DNA of 44,755 bases, taken from the IMG/VR virus record IMGVR_UViG_3300013132_003474, positions 1-44,755 of that record, one strand, 5' to 3'. This DNA is from a virus. Below, piece by piece: positions 16,179 to 21,781 of this stretch (the first letter of the stretch is position 1; every line of letters starts with the position of its first letter). The position numbers were made by a program, and so were the translations under genes. The notes beneath the pieces are model-generated. The model saw only the letters and a program-made list of their open reading frames with translations, did no database searches and was not told where the DNA came from.

Positions 16179-16573
16179 ACCATTGCTCCATGTGCTCTTA
16201 GTAACCGTTCAATCTCGGGCTCGGGGTTTTGCCAGCCAACAGGCTTTACGACATCATACTGTTGACCGCGTAAAGACCGTACTCGATCATTAGCAGGTTC
16301 TTTTTGCATATTGGCCTCGTGCACAATGTCAAATAGTTGGTTGAAAGGCAACCCCATGGCGTGTGCCATGCCAAGAGTAACATAGACAAGATCGGCAAGG
16401 GCGTCGGACGCGTCCACTATGCTATCTTCCTCAACGCCGCGAAGGTACTCGCTAAGCTCCTCCATAATGAAGCGTGCAAAGTAGCTGGTTTGCTCCGGTG
16501 AAAGTAACCGAGGCCTATCACCTATTGGCAAAGCCATTTTTTGTCTAAACTCTTTTACTTGGTCATACATCAT
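16175..16573 (-). CDS. MazG-like all-alpha NTP pyrophosphohydrolase
   Basis: The 132-residue product has the metal-binding pattern of MazG-type nucleotide pyrophosphohydrolases: MEELSEY (E38, E39, E42) in one helix and DASDALADLVYV (D54, D57, D61) in the next. The start ATG 16573 overlaps the stop of a small membrane-protein gene. Enzymes of this superfamily hydrolyse (d)NTPs to monophosphates and PPi; T4 dCTPase gp56 also belongs to it. With a probable dCMP hydroxymethylase in the same block, removal of unmodified dCTP is an attractive role, but a general house-cleaning or signalling-nucleotide role is equally compatible with the sequence. Confidence 0.75.
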   Translation of the reverse strand: MMYDQVKEFRQKMALPIGDRPRLLSPEQTSYFARFIMEELSEYLRGVEEDSIVDASDALADLVYVTLGMAHAMGLPFNQLFDIVHEANMQKEPANDRVRSLRGQQYDVVKPVGWQNPEPEIERLLRAHGAMV

Positions 16574-16677
16574 TTAACGGCCCAGGCAATGAGAGCAAAG
16601 ATCAAACCTACAATGGCTAGATCGCCAATAAAGTACCAGGGGAAGTATTTACTCCATGCAAATTGAATGCGTGTCAT
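16570..16677 (-). CDS. Small single-span membrane protein, 35 residues
   Basis: ATG 16677 overlaps the stop of the upstream gene and its own TGA overlaps the MazG-like start, so it is coupled on both sides. The sequence begins MTRIQFAWSKYFPWYFIGD and then has one hydrophobic helix (LAIVGLIFALIAWAV) ending in Lys. It would sit in the inner membrane. The perfect ATGA junctions support real coding despite the small size. Function unknown. Confidence 0.7.
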   Translation of the reverse strand: MTRIQFAWSKYFPWYFIGDLAIVGLIFALIAWAVK

Positions 16678-17207
16678 GCTAGTTGCTCCTCAAGAATGTT
16701 GTTGTCATTAGTTTGCCATAAGTCGGATAGCCAGATGGGTGGTTTGCGTTGGCCTTTGTAATACACCATGGGCATACGGCTGGCTTTGCTGGCATAAAAG
16801 CGACGGTAAGATTGTATAGTGTCGTCGCTTTTGAATTCGTCAGGCATAGCCAAGGGTGGTGGTTGCCATTTAAGGGGTAAATTGGCCAAGGTTGGTGGTG
16901 CATAATAGAGATGGTCGTGCAATACGTCGTGGCATTTATGCCGTTTGCCGTAACGGTTAAAGAATTCACGGCCAAGATAGTTGGCTAAGTCAACAAGCCA
17001 GTCGTAATGCAGCCGTGATTGCCTACACCATATGGCGCTAGGATGATTGACATGCGTAGGCTTGTAGACAACTGTATGGCCATTGCCGTGTTGATGGTGT
17101 GCAGTGGCTAAGAGTTGGCAACTTTCCATAAGCATTTTGCCGACATGTTTGTCGCAATGCATACTGGCTGCCAACGGCGCCGAAGGGTGTAGATAAAAAA
17201 TATTCAT
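16674..17207 (-). CDS. Conserved phage protein with CDKHVGKM and THVNHP motifs
   Basis: The start ATG 17207 follows the TATTGAAAGG element with a longer than usual gap of 10-12 bases. The 177-residue product starts MNIFYLHPSAPLAA, then CDKHVGKMLMESCQLLATAH, THVNHPSAIWCRQS, RYGKRHKCHD and finally PPIWLSDLW. This ordered His/Cys/Lys pattern is shared with a protein family common in aquatic phages, usually unannotated or loosely linked to DNA-repair glycosylases. The conserved polar residues suggest an enzyme acting on DNA or nucleotides. I cannot assign the reaction. Confidence 0.6.
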   Translation of the reverse strand: MNIFYLHPSAPLAASMHCDKHVGKMLMESCQLLATAHHQHGNGHTVVYKPTHVNHPSAIWCRQSRLHYDWLVDLANYLGREFFNRYGKRHKCHDVLHDHLYYAPPTLANLPLKWQPPPLAMPDEFKSDDTIQSYRRFYASKASRMPMVYYKGQRKPPIWLSDLWQTNDNNILEEQLA

Positions 17208-17218
17208 AGTGGTGGATG

Positions 17219-17228
17219 CCTTTCAATA
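17219..17228 (-). promoter_or_regulatory. TATTGAAAGG element before the CDKHV-family gene
   Basis: An exact copy of the element lies 11 bases before ATG 17207, a little far for an ideal Shine-Dalgarno site. It lies about 25 bases downstream of a good extended -10 promoter. Confidence 0.6.
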
Positions 17229-17252
17229 ATCAACAGGAGAACTACAATGTTA

Positions 17253-17261
17253 ATTATACCA
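17253..17261 (-). promoter_or_regulatory. Extended -10 promoter (TGGTATAAT)
   Basis: The minus strand reads TTATGGTATAATTAAC: a perfect TATAAT (17253-17258) with the TGn extension (17259-17261). No -35 box is seen, because a GC-rich hairpin occupies that place. Transcription would begin near 17246 and feed the genes from 17207 leftward. Confidence 0.6.
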
Positions 17262-17268
17262 TAAGCAG

Positions 17269-17288
17269 CCAGGGGCCGGAGCCCCTAG
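17269..17288 (-). terminator. GC-rich hairpin after the DUF932 gene
   Basis: In minus-strand RNA CUAGGGGC pairs with GCCCCUGG (one G-U pair) around a UCCG loop, 12 bases after the stop of the DUF932 gene. No U-tract follows, so it may be a weak or factor-dependent terminator, or an RNA-stabilising end, just before the next promoter. Confidence 0.5.
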
Positions 17289-17299
17289 CCAACTTATTG

Positions 17300-18244
17300 T
17301 TAGGCTGCCAAAGCCAGGAGCTCGTTGGCGGCTTCTTGCTTGACATTGACGCCGGAGCCAAACCAAGCGTTGCGGAGCCGAGCATCGGTGGTGCGGGCGG
17401 TTTCCCAATCCATGAGCTGCGTCACGGCGTTAAGAGCACCCCAGGCCGTACCTTTGGATGACTCCATGTTGGCGCCGATGCCTGCACCTTGGAAAAGCTC
17501 CAGTGCTCGAGTTGCAGCACGGCTGGGCTTGAGCTCGTCGCCACCAAGAATCTTGGCGAAGATCTTAGTTGCCTGCTCGCTGGAGACTTTGATCTTGGCC
17601 AGCGTTTTGGCCGTGAGCTCAAAGTTTTTAAAGACTTGGTTGTACTCGCCAAGCTTGGATTTGACCTCGTTGGCGTTAAAGACCGAGGAGTGACGAACCT
17701 GAACCACGTCGCCGGAGCCTTGCGCCGCCAGTTGCAGAGTGTTGTTGCATACCACGCGGACCGAAGTCAGCCTTGCCTGAGTGGCCAGAGATCCATCGGC
17801 CGAGGATGCCAGGAGTAGATATTGGTTAACCTGATCACCGGCCACTGAGAACTCGCCTTCCATTCTGGCAAGGGCCCAATAGTGAGCACCGTCGCGCAGG
17901 ACGCCGGCTGTTTCCAAGTGCGCAATGGTGCCTACCATGTCACGGAAAAACTCCAACACCTCGATAGGCTGTACAATCTTGTACCGGTTGGATACCAGGC
18001 CGAGAGGTGAGTTGGTATCTTGGCGATAGATGACGCGCTTGCCATTGAAAGCGTTTAACGCGCCGGATTCAGGTTTGAACATCACATTGGCCATGGACAG
18101 TTTGAAATCAAGGCCAGATTCTTGAGCCCAGACTTCAATTGGAGAATTCTCGGTCAGTTGCTGACCTAGGCCATGCCAAGGGGTTTGGCCAACGTAGGCC
18201 ATTGCGTTGCGACCATCTGCTGTTTGTGCAATCATGTGTGCCAT
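17300..18244 (-). CDS. DUF932 / phage-plasmid-like protein (TIGR03299 type)
   Basis: ATG 18244 (MAHMIAQ) has AAAGGA 8 bases upstream; an in-frame upstream ATG at 18268 lacks a ribosome site. The 314-residue product shows the family pattern TPWHGLGQQL near residue 24, FKLSMANVMF, then VSNRYKIVQPIEVLEFF and VRVVCNNTLQLA. The family is common on phages and plasmids and its role is unknown; abundance and early position suggest DNA replication or host takeover. The gene is visibly more G+C-rich than the structural genes. It has its own leader with a 35-bp repeat, so it is probably a separate, strongly expressed early unit. Confidence 0.85.
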   Translation of the reverse strand: MAHMIAQTADGRNAMAYVGQTPWHGLGQQLTENSPIEVWAQESGLDFKLSMANVMFKPESGALNAFNGKRVIYRQDTNSPLGLVSNRYKIVQPIEVLEFFRDMVGTIAHLETAGVLRDGAHYWALARMEGEFSVAGDQVNQYLLLASSADGSLATQARLTSVRVVCNNTLQLAAQGSGDVVQVRHSSVFNANEVKSKLGEYNQVFKNFELTAKTLAKIKVSSEQATKIFAKILGGDELKPSRAATRALELFQGAGIGANMESSKGTAWGALNAVTQLMDWETARTTDARLRNAWFGSGVNVKQEAANELLALAA

Positions 18245-18253
18245 GATGTAATT

Positions 18254-18263
18254 CCTTTCAATA
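18254..18263 (-). promoter_or_regulatory. TATTGAAAGG element before the DUF932 gene
   Basis: An exact copy followed by AATTACATC and ATG 18244. The upstream GTTACTAACTAAC stretch resembles the leader of the unit starting at 21243. Confidence 0.65.
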
Positions 18264-18363
18264 TTCAAAAAAGTTAGTTAGTAACAAGAAACGTGCTGTA
18301 CTACAATTGCAATTTTAATGGTTCTCGGGACTTTGTGTAGGCAAAATGGGACTTTTTTCATAT

Positions 18364-18398
18364 TTTCGTGTTATTTTTACATCGTGAAATATAGCACG
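18364..18398 (-). promoter_or_regulatory. 35-bp repeat with promoter-like core, copy A
   Basis: This 35-base sequence is identical to 21332-21366. On the minus strand it begins CGTGCTATATTTCACG, in which TGCTATATT is an extended -10 and CGTG...CACG is an inverted repeat. It lies in the 163-bp gap upstream of the DUF932 gene. Binding of a regulator plus host RNA polymerase is the likely purpose. The rest of the gap (18264-18363) shows nothing else clear. Confidence 0.6.
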
Positions 18399-18407
18399 AG
18401 AACAGGT

Positions 18408-18599
18408 CTATAAGCCTTGCTGCGACTTCCAATACTTCTTATTTTGTTCCCCTACCCATAGACCAACGCAGGCCATCTCAAGCTGTTCTGATGGATTTCT
18501 AGGATCGATGGCCGCTTGCTGGCCTTTGAGCTCGCCAAGATGTGTCCCCATTTGAAAGAAAACAACCCCCGAGAGGGCCATTGCCAGGATGGTTTTCAT
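18408..18599 (-). CDS. Small protein with N-terminal signal or membrane helix, 63 residues
   Basis: ATG 18599 has a strong AAGGAG site 6-7 bases upstream. The N-terminus MKTILAMALSGVVFFQMG is a hydrophobic signal or anchor; the remaining 45 residues are polar with a single Cys (MACVGLW). It would act at the host inner membrane or periplasm. It is the last gene of the first leftward early unit. Function unknown. Confidence 0.65.
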   Translation of the reverse strand: MKTILAMALSGVVFFQMGTHLGELKGQQAAIDPRNPSEQLEMACVGLWVGEQNKKYWKSQQGL

Positions 18600-18724
18600 T
18601 TGTTTCTCCTTATGTCACGCCAGATAACCACTGCCACGCCTACAAAGACAAGCACAACAAACCAGATTAGGTCACGTGCCGCTTCGGCCGCTAGGACTGA
18701 GTCAATCCAATAAGTATTTCTCAT
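18596..18724 (-). CDS. Small membrane protein, 42 residues
   Basis: I choose ATG 18724 (MRNTYWIDS) because AAGGAG lies 10-11 bases before it and it overlaps the upstream stop as TAATG; longer in-frame starts lie inside the upstream gene. The protein has one clear membrane span (LIWFVVLVFVGVAVVIW) followed by RDIRRNK, so the C-terminus should face the cytoplasm. It forms a pair with the following small membrane or secreted protein. Confidence 0.65.
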   Translation of the reverse strand: MRNTYWIDSVLAAEAARDLIWFVVLVFVGVAVVIWRDIRRNK

Positions 18725-18951
18725 TATTTGGGGCTCCTTGTCGAGGAAAAAGCAGTTTGAATTTGTAGCTTTACTTTTACCGGCACGCCGCGTAGACGCC
18801 AATAACCATTGTCTTGCGTGTCGCGCCATTGCTCGGCATTTTTGCGCGTCTTAAACAACGCGGTGGTAAATGATTCCCAATGATACACGGGCATGCGCGC
18901 AACAAAACGTTCCGTGCCTTTAATTTGCAAAGCCCAAAAGTAGCGTTTCAT
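18724..18951 (-). CDS. Hypothetical 75-residue basic protein
   Basis: ATG 18951 (MKRYFWALQ) overlaps the stop of a 34-residue gene (ATGA), which argues against the GTG at 19002 in the same frame. The product is basic and aromatic (FVARMPVYHWESF; NGYWRLRGVPVKVKL), probably a small beta-rich domain. I recognise no family. Function unknown. Confidence 0.6.
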   Translation of the reverse strand: MKRYFWALQIKGTERFVARMPVYHWESFTTALFKTRKNAEQWRDTQDNGYWRLRGVPVKVKLQIQTAFSSTRSPK

Positions 18952-19052
18952 TTTAATGGCAGCCGTTGTTGTAAAAACCAAATGTAAAGCTTTTCTCTCC
19001 ACTCATCAGAGGCAAAGGGCCATGCATAAAAAATTGCGTCACGCGTTGGCAC
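18948..19052 (-). CDS. Very small protein, 34 residues, GTG start
   Basis: GTG 19052 has AAAGGA 6 bases upstream, lies inside the end of the upstream gene, and the TGA overlaps the next ATG as ATGA. The product reads PTRDAIFYAWPFASDEWREK and then LYIWFLQQRLPLK. It is rich in aromatic residues and likely helical. Signals on both sides support coding although the frame is short. It is easily missed by gene callers. Confidence 0.6.
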   Translation of the reverse strand: MPTRDAIFYAWPFASDEWREKLYIWFLQQRLPLK

Positions 19053-19371
19053 GTAAAGTCCTTTCTTGCTGCAATGTTGTTTCGCAGTTTAGCAATTCAT
19101 GGCGTAGCATTTTAATGTCATGCTCTTGTGTTTGTTGTTGCAGTGCGCGTTTTTGTGCATTGGTTCGCTCTTCTATTGTAATGACATACTCCGTGTCGTT
19201 TGCGTCTCTTATTGAGATTTTTTTAGTCGTTGAAGCTAGCTTGCTATCACCAGCCATGTCAAACTCAATAGGTCCTACGTATTGCACTGCAACGGAGGTG
19301 CCTCGTTCTTGTTGCAATGCATGACGCACGATGTATGCAAGCTCGTGGCAATACACTATAGTTGGTTTCAT
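19039..19371 (-). CDS. Hypothetical 110-residue protein with C-terminal coiled coil
   Basis: ATG 19371 has AGAGGA 7 bases upstream and overlaps the stop of the upstream gene. Residues 1-70 look like a small mixed domain (TKKISIRDANDTEYVITIEE). Residues 70-108 are a strong heptad-repeat coiled coil rich in Gln, Glu and Leu. It may form dimers. No known family recognised. Confidence 0.6.
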   Translation of the reverse strand: MKPTIVYCHELAYIVRHALQQERGTSVAVQYVGPIEFDMAGDSKLASTTKKISIRDANDTEYVITIEERTNAQKRALQQQTQEHDIKMLRHELLNCETTLQQERTLRANA

Positions 19372-20003
19372 TTTTTCCTCTCATCAATTGAATAAAACCA
19401 TGAGCTGCCCGTAGTCCACTTGGCCGTACTCTCAACCGACCAAGTGTTACTTGGGACTAAAAAGTCTGGAAACTTTGTTTCGTTGGGGACCATGCTTAGG
19501 TCATAGAACAGGCACCGGTTATTTGGTTGAGCTGCAAACTGACCGTTATCCAGCTTCAAGATATTGAATGACTTATGCTCTTGGGTGCCTTCGGTAAAGG
19601 TTAGATCTAATCGATTATGGTCAGCCGCGCAGAAGTCTACTGTGAACATATAGCTGCCAAAGTAGAATTGCCGGTCCTTGCAGTAAAACTTAGCCTTAAG
19701 TCCCCGGAGGTTTGACTTCTCAATCACCGTGAAGTCGTAGGACATACAGTCCCATATCTGGAGATAGTCCAGGGGCAACGTCTCCTCCACCGGTTTCCAA
19801 ACATAGGCCGACAACGGCAGCTTGTCGTACAAAGCGCCATAGTTAACCAAGAGGGATTCGATTCGCAACGCCTGGCCCTTGATCGACTTGACTGTCATCC
19901 AAACGCACGGTTCTAACTCTCCATGTCGTTTGGTTTGGTCATACAGATACTCAGCCCTGACAAAGCACTTAATCGGGGGGATGTTAGAAACGAGGAAACT
20001 CAA
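19368..20003 (-). CDS. Conserved phage hypothetical protein, 211 residues, TTG start
   Basis: TTG 20003 is favoured because GGGAG lies 8 bases upstream and the TTG overlaps the previous stop as TTGA. The sequence holds IKCFVRAEYLYD, RIESLLVNYGALYDKLPLSA, DYLQIWDCMSYDF and LDNGQFAAQPNNRCLFYDLS, a highly ordered pattern I know from many phages without assigned function. Conserved Trp, Tyr, Cys and Asn suggest a compact globular enzyme or binding protein. It belongs to the early block, so a host-takeover or replication role is possible. Confidence 0.65.
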   Translation of the reverse strand: MSFLVSNIPPIKCFVRAEYLYDQTKRHGELEPCVWMTVKSIKGQALRIESLLVNYGALYDKLPLSAYVWKPVEETLPLDYLQIWDCMSYDFTVIEKSNLRGLKAKFYCKDRQFYFGSYMFTVDFCAADHNRLDLTFTEGTQEHKSFNILKLDNGQFAAQPNNRCLFYDLSMVPNETKFPDFLVPSNTWSVESTAKWTTGSSWFYSIDERKK

Positions 20004-20230
20004 GTGTTCTTCTCCCTTATTTTGGCTTCAACAAAATCAACGCCAATAAAACCCATGTTTCTAAAAAATTGCTTTTCCTGATCCGTCAGCCCAACCCATT
20101 CACGATCTTGATCCGGCTGCGCTAGTGCTTGGCGCAGTGCTTCGATTGCTGAAGTCTTTGCTCTCCATTTGCCTAGGTTTGCTTCCAGCGCCTGTAAGCC
20201 CATTTCTGCCGCTTTGCGTAGGTCAGTCAT
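20000..20230 (-). CDS. Small conserved phage protein with AIEALRQALAQ motif
   Basis: ATG 20230 (MTDLRKAAEMG) overlaps the previous stop; a longer start inside the upstream gene is unlikely. The 76-residue product is helical with AAEMGLQALEANLGKW and AIEALRQALAQPDQ, a pattern common in small phage proteins, and a C-terminal LTDQEKQFFRNMGFIG segment. It is coupled to the next gene by a TTGA overlap. Function unknown. Confidence 0.65.
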   Translation of the reverse strand: MTDLRKAAEMGLQALEANLGKWRAKTSAIEALRQALAQPDQDREWVGLTDQEKQFFRNMGFIGVDFVEAKIREKNT

Positions 20231-20483
20231 TTTGCTTCTCAGCAGGTTGTTCATTTTGCAGCAACGTAAAGTGCTTGGATAGGTCATGCTGAGCGATGTA
20301 GTCGCCGAGATTAATAGGCTGCTTGGCCATTAATCCGTTGATGAACATTATCATAAGCTTGGCCGTGTCGTAGCCTGAAATATCCTTGGCAGGCGTAAAG
20401 ACAAGATCCACGTTGCCAATCTGCACCTTAATATCACCTACGGGGATTGTGGCTTGCTCAGTTGTCGTTGTTGTTTCAGTCAT
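20223..20483 (-). CDS. Hypothetical 86-residue protein
   Basis: ATG 20483 has AAGGAG 10 bases upstream. The N-terminus is Thr-rich (MTETTTTTEQ). The middle (IKVQIGNVDLVFTPAKDISG) looks like beta strands and the C-terminus is helical. It overlaps the next gene by 8 bp. No family recognised. Confidence 0.6.
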   Translation of the reverse strand: MTETTTTTEQATIPVGDIKVQIGNVDLVFTPAKDISGYDTAKLMIMFINGLMAKQPINLGDYIAQHDLSKHFTLLQNEQPAEKQND

Positions 20484-20504
20484 AATAAAAAGCTCCTTGT
20501 AAAG

Positions 20505-20675
20505 TTATTTTGTACACTCGCGGTACAGACACAGCACCTCTTCATAGGTCATGCCATATTCTTGCGCGATCTCAATCAATACTTCTCTCTTCTCATCCGG
20601 TGACTCAAAGCCCTTAAGGCATTCAAGCCTAAGGGCGTCGAGCACCGTGAGCTGTTCTCTGCGATAATATGCCAC
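20505..20675 (-). CDS. Small acidic protein, 56 residues, GTG start
   Basis: This frame runs from GTG 20675 to TAA 20505 and fills a 198-bp gap in the operon. It reads AYYRREQLTVLDALRLECLK, then GFESPDEKREVLIEIAQEYG and MTYEEVLCLYRECTK: compact, helical, with three Cys. GGAG lies 11 bases upstream, somewhat far. The composition is typical of real protein and antisense frames are closed. The IAQEYGMTYEEVLCLYR part resembles a helix-turn-helix. Function unknown; a small regulator is possible. Confidence 0.6.
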   Translation of the reverse strand: MAYYRREQLTVLDALRLECLKGFESPDEKREVLIEIAQEYGMTYEEVLCLYRECTK

Positions 20676-20681
20676 GATCGG

Positions 20682-20951
20682 TTAGACTCCTTTTTTCAAC
20701 TGCTTTTTCCAATCCTCGATCAAAAGCTCAAAGTCCTCGTAGTGGCGCTTATCGGCTTGAAGCCTGCCAAAATCGTCGGGCTCAAGACACTCTAACAATT
20801 TAAGTGTGCTCTCAGCAAGCTCGCGATCAACAATCAGTTTGCCAAAATGCTTGGCCGTTGAGTTGGCGCGAATCATTGCCGCGCGGTCCATGAAGAACCG
20901 ATCACGCTCGATCGGGTCCTCGGGGATAGGGAATTTGAAAGTCTTAGACAT
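20682..20951 (-). CDS. Hypothetical 89-residue charged protein
   Basis: ATG 20951 (MSKTFKFPIPEDP) has AAAGG about 9 bases upstream; the frame is open further upstream but that part runs antisense-like over the previous gene. The product is rich in Asp, Glu, Arg and Lys, mostly helical, and ends with DWKKQLKKGV. I do not recognise a family. It is the second gene of the leftward early unit. Confidence 0.6.
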   Translation of the reverse strand: MSKTFKFPIPEDPIERDRFFMDRAAMIRANSTAKHFGKLIVDRELAESTLKLLECLEPDDFGRLQADKRHYEDFELLIEDWKKQLKKGV

Positions 20952-20955
20952 GATG

Positions 20956-21243
20956 TTAAACCTTTCTTGCAGTAACCTTGCAGGTGATGGAGGCCGTCGT
21001 GGTGGTGTATTGCTTGACGGTCTGGGCGTCGATGGCCAAATCCTTGACCATTTGCTTGTAATCGATGACGTTGCGTTGGCTAAGCGTAACGGTGGCGTCA
21101 TACAGATTGCCTTCGTGGCGACCTTCGCCGGCGTTTTTAAGGTTGTCCTTAATCTGCTCGGCGCGTTCTTGGAGCTCCGCAATCTGCGCCAACAGCATAC
21201 CGAGCTGATCGACGGGGGTAAGCTGGATGTCTAGTGCTTGCAT
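20956..21243 (-). CDS. First gene of the leftward early unit, 95 residues
   Basis: ATG 21243 has AAAGGA 8 bases upstream. The N-terminal half (LLAQIAELQERAEQIKDNLK) is a coiled coil. The rest (GNLYDATVTLSQRNVIDYKQ and TASITCKVTARKV) looks like beta strands around a basic end. Similar small proteins with N-terminal heptads and a C-terminal basic strand are common in phage early regions. It may bind nucleic acid, but no motif proves that. Directly downstream of the strongest promoter-like signals in the window. Confidence 0.6.
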   Translation of the reverse strand: MQALDIQLTPVDQLGMLLAQIAELQERAEQIKDNLKNAGEGRHEGNLYDATVTLSQRNVIDYKQMVKDLAIDAQTVKQYTTTTASITCKVTARKV

Positions 21244-21252
21244 GATATGATT

Positions 21253-21262
21253 CCTTTCAATA
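21253..21262 (-). promoter_or_regulatory. TATTGAAAGG element before the first early gene
   Basis: An exact copy, followed by AATCATATC and ATG 21243. The leader upstream (CACGTTTTTCTCTGTATCTAACTGAC) resembles that of the DUF932 gene. Confidence 0.65.
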
Positions 21263-21299
21263 GTCAGTTAGATACAGAGAAAAACGTGTTACAAGATGA

Positions 21300-21308
21300 A
21301 TTATAGCA
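21300..21308 (-). promoter_or_regulatory. Extended -10 promoter (TGCTATAAT) of the leftward early unit
   Basis: On the minus strand TGC and a perfect TATAAT (21300-21305) lie about 57 bases before ATG 21243, giving a start near 21293. No good -35 hexamer is present at 16-18 bases, as usual for extended -10 promoters. The surrounding CGTG...CACG frame repeats that of the 35-bp repeat next to it. Confidence 0.65.
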
Positions 21309-21331
21309 CGAATCTGCCATCTGGACCGCCA

Positions 21332-21366
21332 TTTCGTGTTATTTTTACATCGTGAAATATAGCACG
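21332..21366 (-). promoter_or_regulatory. 35-bp repeat with promoter-like core, copy B
   Basis: Identical to 18364-18398. The adjacent 21285-21310 stretch is a diverged version: both read CGTGTTA, a spacer, then an A/T core and TATAGCACG on the plus strand. Two tandem units therefore stand before the leftward early genes. They could be two promoters, or a promoter with an operator. Confidence 0.6.
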
Positions 21367-21420
21367 TCCGACCATGGCCAGATAGGCCTCTGAGAGGTGG
21401 TTAAAAAGTAACCAGCCTGG

Positions 21421-21446
21421 CATGTACATAAATCCATTGTACAATG
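21421..21446 (+). promoter_or_regulatory. Paired TGTACA palindromes in the divergent control region
   Basis: ATGTACAT (21422-21429) and CATTGTACAATG (21435-21446) are perfect palindromes whose centres are 15 bp apart, about 55 bp before the rightward gene at 21500. They look like a repressor or activator site. A TACAAT hexamer inside the second could be a -10 for rightward transcription. The rest of 21244-21499 apart from the listed sites shows only AT-rich leader sequence. Confidence 0.4.
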
Positions 21447-21477
21447 TAGGTGTGGCAATGTAGCCTTGTTTTTTGAT

Positions 21478-21487
21478 CATTGAAAGG
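21478..21487 (+). promoter_or_regulatory. CATTGAAAGG element before the rightward early gene
   Basis: Plus-strand version of the recurrent element, with the first base changed. It is followed by AATTCCTACAAC and ATG 21500, a longer gap than an ideal ribosome site. Confidence 0.5.
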
Positions 21488-21499
21488 AATTCCTACAAC

Positions 21500-21703
21500 A
21501 TGTCGGGCCAAGCAAACACGCAGGTTATATCCAAAGAGCTTATGCAGGAGTTGGAGCTTTTAACCGTGCAGGCGCCGACTTTTGAAATCGCGCTGACAGC
21601 GTTGAGATTGCAAACTGCAATTAAAAATTACGAATTCTTGATTGATCATTGCTTAACGCCGAAAGTTTTTTTTTCAGACAGTGATGGAGAGACAAAACAG
21701 TGA
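21500..21703 (+). CDS. Hypothetical 67-residue protein, first rightward early gene
   Basis: ATG 21500 (MSGQANTQ) follows the AAAGGA element; an upstream in-frame ATT/ATC extension from 21473 is not credible. The product is helical and Leu-rich (LMQELELLTVQAPTFEIALT), with an acidic C-terminus. No family recognised. It precedes the primase-helicase gene by 78 bases. That gap holds a doubled CCATTGA and the next ribosome site, nothing else clear. Confidence 0.6.
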   Translation: MSGQANTQVISKELMQELELLTVQAPTFEIALTALRLQTAIKNYEFLIDHCLTPKVFFSDSDGETKQ

Positions 21704-21781
21704 TTACAATAAGCCTGATGTAGTAAAATATTTTTCCATTGACCATTGACAACGTAAAAAAGTTTAACAGGAGCAAAAGCT

